From the NCBI RefSeq assembly GCF_002949735.1, contig NZ_CP026681.1, forward strand, positions 5,300,001 through 5,364,000: a stretch of 64,000 nt of DNA. Direction: 5' to 3'. The position numbers and the translations under genes were made by a program. Below, one piece after another: positions 61,492 to 64,000 of the stretch. The notes beneath the pieces are model-generated. The model did not search any database and had not been told where the DNA came from. It saw nothing but the letters and a program-made list of their open reading frames with translations. The DNA comes from Nostoc sp. 'Peltigera membranacea cyanobiont' N6. Lineage in GTDB: Bacteria; Cyanobacteriota; Cyanobacteriia; Cyanobacteriales; Nostocaceae. Numbering within the stretch: the first letter of the stretch is position 1; each line of letters opens with the position of its first letter.

Positions 61492-62814
61492 ATGACTTTT
61501 AATTTATCAAGTATCCAAACCAACTATCAAAAGTATATTTTTTTAATTATTGGAATATGCTTATGGATAAAAATTCCGATAATTGGAGTTTTGCCACTAC
61601 TTTTATTTGTATTTATCAATAAAAATTCAAAATCCTATAGCCTAGATAGCTTACTCAATAATTCTATACTTCTGCTAGTTGCAGTCACTGTCACTCTTTT
61701 CTGTTGTCTTATAGATATTCAAGCTGATACCGAGCAATATTTAATAGCGTATCGAGATTGTAATGGTAATAATCCTATAGAATGTTTTCAATCAACCAAT
61801 TATCCATTTGAACCAGGTTTTTATTTCCTTGCTTCCTTATTATTTATTATTTGTAACGGTTCGGAGATGGGCTTTCTGTTAAGCTGGTCTTTTATTATTA
61901 ACCTTTTAACATTTTTTGTAATTTGTAAGGGGATTTCAAAAAATTATTATGCGTTACTGGTATTTTTTGTTATACTAAATCCCGCATTTTATCTTCAAGC
62001 ATTTTTGATGCGCCAATTTATCTCAAGTACCTTTTTTTTGTGTGCATTAGTTTGTAGAAAAAATAAGTTTACTTGTGTGCTACTTATCTTTTTGAGTATC
62101 GTGAATCATTACTCTATACTCCTTTATTTACCTATAATAATAATGCAGTTTATTGATATAAATAGTTTATTAGAGCATAGTTTTTTTAATAAAATTAGTA
62201 TGTCTCTTAGATATTTAAGTATCATTTTATTTGTTTTTGCATTAATATATTCGTCTTATGTAAATCAATCTACTCTTGCATCTATCTATGATACAATTAA
62301 TAACATTCCTCAGCTTAGTTTTTTAGCTGCTAAAAGTGCATCTTTTGTAAAAAATCAACTAGCAAATATAGGTTTTCTGCCTCATTTGGTACTAGTAACA
62401 TTTATTGGTTATTTTTATATCAATCTTTCACGAGATAATTACATCAATACAAGTTTAAATTATCGTCTTACTTCCGAAGAAAAACGTTTAGACCTAAGTA
62501 TGTTATGTCTTTATGTATTGCAGTCAATTTTATTCTTATTCACCCGCAACCTTGATTACCTTCCTTTGAGATTAAGTCTCATACTTCTATCATTTTTAGG
62601 AATTTTCTTCTATTTACCTTTAGAAAGGAAGAGTAAACTTAAACCACCGATAAAATTTTTATCTATGGTTATTTTGCTTTCTTTGTCGCTTAGTTACTTT
62701 ATTTATTTTTTACAAGTTAACTCTCGTGCAAATCCGACATTTAATTATTTAGAAGGTCGTGTGTTTACATCATCTATTATAGATTATATTGAAATGGCTA
62801 TTTCTCGGTGGTAA
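61492..62814 (+). CDS. EpsG/Wzy-like polysaccharide polymerase membrane protein
   Basis: The 440-residue protein has about 10 membrane helices and little soluble sequence. 'DTEQYLIAYRDCNGNNP' between helices resembles the EpsG family (YxxD.. pattern). It is likely the polymerase joining repeat units after flipping. The gene is AT-rich like its neighbours, in keeping with cluster-specific transfer. It starts with ATG at 61492. Confidence 0.75.
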   Translation: MTFNLSSIQTNYQKYIFLIIGICLWIKIPIIGVLPLLLFVFINKNSKSYSLDSLLNNSILLLVAVTVTLFCCLIDIQADTEQYLIAYRDCNGNNPIECFQSTNYPFEPGFYFLASLLFIICNGSEMGFLLSWSFIINLLTFFVICKGISKNYYALLVFFVILNPAFYLQAFLMRQFISSTFFLCALVCRKNKFTCVLLIFLSIVNHYSILLYLPIIIMQFIDINSLLEHSFFNKISMSLRYLSIILFVFALIYSSYVNQSTLASIYDTINNIPQLSFLAAKSASFVKNQLANIGFLPHLVLVTFIGYFYINLSRDNYINTSLNYRLTSEEKRLDLSMLCLYVLQSILFLFTRNLDYLPLRLSLILLSFLGIFFYLPLERKSKLKPPIKFLSMVILLSLSLSYFIYFLQVNSRANPTFNYLEGRVFTSSIIDYIEMAISRW

Positions 62815-62840
62815 ATAACTCCCTATAAATTTTAAAAATT

Positions 62841-63614
62841 ATGAATAACTTAATTCAAGTTGATATAATTACTTTGACAAAAAATTCTTCAGATTGTATA
62901 CTTAGAACTTTAAATAGTGTTAGTATACAAGATTATAAACAGATTAATCACATAATTGTTGATGGTGATTCAAAAGACCAAACAATTTCTATTATTAATC
63001 AATATAATCATCAAAAAAAAATAATTGTTTTTCAGCAAAATGGTCTTGGAATTGCTAATGCTTTTAATGTAGGATTAATGAAATCATCAGGTAATTTAGT
63101 AATTTTCTTAAATTCTGGAGATGCTTTAGTTAATGAACTAGTAATTACTAAAATTGTAGATTCCTATATACAACAAAAGTGGCTTTGGGCATTTGGAGAA
63201 ACTATCTCTTTAAGTCGAAGAAAATACTTAAAAAGGCATATTAAGCAGTATAATTATTGGGATAAAAACTTATTTTTGTCCGGCAATCCTATCTGTCACC
63301 AGTCTACTATTTTTTCTCACAAGCTTATCCATAAAATCGGCTTGTATGATGAGCAGCTAACTTTAGAAATGGATTATGATTTTAATATTCGAGCTTCTTT
63401 AATTGCTCAACCACACCTGCTATATTTTCCAATATCTTACTATGACACTACAGGGATCTCTTCTATAAAAGTTTTTAAACATTATAAAATACACAGAAAA
63501 GTACGTAATAAATACTTCCCACTATCTCCTATTAATAGCTTTAAAACTGACAGTTTGTGCTTTTTTAAAGCATGTATGCGTTTTATGATGATCCCTATGA
63601 AAATCTTTTTGTAG
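62841..63614 (+). CDS. Family 2 glycosyltransferase
   Basis: The 257-residue GT-A protein shows 'VDIITLTKNSSDCILRTLNS', 'HIIVDGDSKDQTISII', 'NLVIFLNSGDALVNE' (in place of DxD) and 'GNPICHQSTIFSHKLIHKIG' followed by 'LEMDYDFNIRA'. This resembles the PGL/WcaA-type subgroup. Donor and acceptor are unknown. Confidence 0.88.
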   Translation: MNNLIQVDIITLTKNSSDCILRTLNSVSIQDYKQINHIIVDGDSKDQTISIINQYNHQKKIIVFQQNGLGIANAFNVGLMKSSGNLVIFLNSGDALVNELVITKIVDSYIQQKWLWAFGETISLSRRKYLKRHIKQYNYWDKNLFLSGNPICHQSTIFSHKLIHKIGLYDEQLTLEMDYDFNIRASLIAQPHLLYFPISYYDTTGISSIKVFKHYKIHRKVRNKYFPLSPINSFKTDSLCFFKACMRFMMIPMKIFL

Positions 63615-63647
63615 TTTCAATTATTATTTCTGTAAATCAGATTCAAT

Positions 63648-64000
63648 ATGATAGGCAAATCTAATATGTTAGTTGAACCCAGAGTCAAGACTTTTCCTTC
63701 TGTAACTATAGGTATACCTACTTATAATGAAGTAAATTATATAGAAAACCTGGTTTTAGGTTTTCTAGAAACAAGTTATCCCAACTTAATCGAAATATTG
63801 GTGGCTGATGGCGGCAGCAATGATGGCACTCAAGAAATAGTCAAAAAACTCTCTGATAAAAACGCACGAGTTAAGTTAATACACAATCCAGAAAAAGTTC
63901 AATCAGCTGGTCTTAATCTAATTTTGTCTGAATCTATAGGTGATGTTTTTATTAGAATTGATGCCCATTCGGACTATGCACCTGACTACATTGAAAAATG
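63648..64000 (+). CDS. Family 2 glycosyltransferase, partial (3' end outside window)
   Basis: From ATG 63648 the frame stays open to the window edge (117 codons). It reads 'FPSVTIGIPTYNEVNYIENL', 'IEILVADGGSNDGTQEIVKK' and 'GDVFIRIDAHSDYAPDYIEK', a GT2 N-terminal half with the DxD-like 'DAHSD' typical of ExoA-like succinoglycan enzymes. An ATG at 63666 is an alternative start. Confidence 0.88.
   Translation, partial: MIGKSNMLVEPRVKTFPSVTIGIPTYNEVNYIENLVLGFLETSYPNLIEILVADGGSNDGTQEIVKKLSDKNARVKLIHNPEKVQSAGLNLILSESIGDVFIRIDAHSDYAPDYIEK

Overview
The window is a chromosomal piece of a filamentous, heterocyst-type cyanobacterium of the Nostoc/Anabaena group. Evidence: frequent GCGATCGC (HIP1) octamers, heptanucleotide tandem repeats between genes, the cyanobacterial atp gene order, a diflavin Flv1/Flv3 pair, and a dnaE gene that stops inside a split intein whose N-half closely matches the Nostoc punctiforme version as I remember it. 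No database was searched; species-level placement is inference.

Layout. 1-9 kb: a partial GAF/GGDEF sensor, a small membrane protein, a corrinoid adenosyltransferase, a group 2 sigma factor, a HerA-like ATPase flanked by heptamer repeats, and a GST-like protein. 9-19 kb: mostly housekeeping genes (fasciclin-domain protein, polysaccharide deacetylase, hemL, chaB-like, hisIE, ftsH, a class IV aminotransferase, a GNAT protein), with two copies of one MITE family around hemL/hisIE. 19.6-22.1 kb: three unrecognised co-directional genes, the best candidate for an undescribed system. 22-29 kb: acetate kinase, a frameshifted HicB-like antitoxin, a PaiB-like protein, DnaE-N with the split intein, a dicarboxylate symporter and a 59-residue small protein. 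29-35 kb: a 1588-residue calcium-binding protein with two sets of seven FG-GAP repeats, downstream of a TIGR03032-type gene. 35.7-39.3 kb: Flv1-type and Flv3-type diflavin proteins. 39.3-41.3 kb: a gene-poor stretch with a truncated IS630-type transposase, then one-piece tmRNA (ssrA).

41.8-48.2 kb: the minus-strand ATP synthase operon atp1-atpB-atpE-atpF'-atpF-atpH-atpA-atpG (beta and epsilon subunits are not here), interrupted by heptamer repeats and small hairpins. 48.6-51.6 kb: a methyltransferase, a decayed PIN toxin with its intact partner, and a ComB-like phosphatase. 51.6-64 kb: an exopolysaccharide/O-antigen-type cluster. galE and an initiating sugar-phosphate transferase lie on the minus strand. 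Across a 0.9 kb AT-rich gap, a Wzc/GumC-like co-polymerase/kinase, a Wzx-type flippase, two methyltransferases, three glycosyltransferases and a polymerase-like membrane protein lie on the plus strand, and the cluster runs off the window end. Together they would make, modify, flip, polymerise and export a surface polysaccharide.
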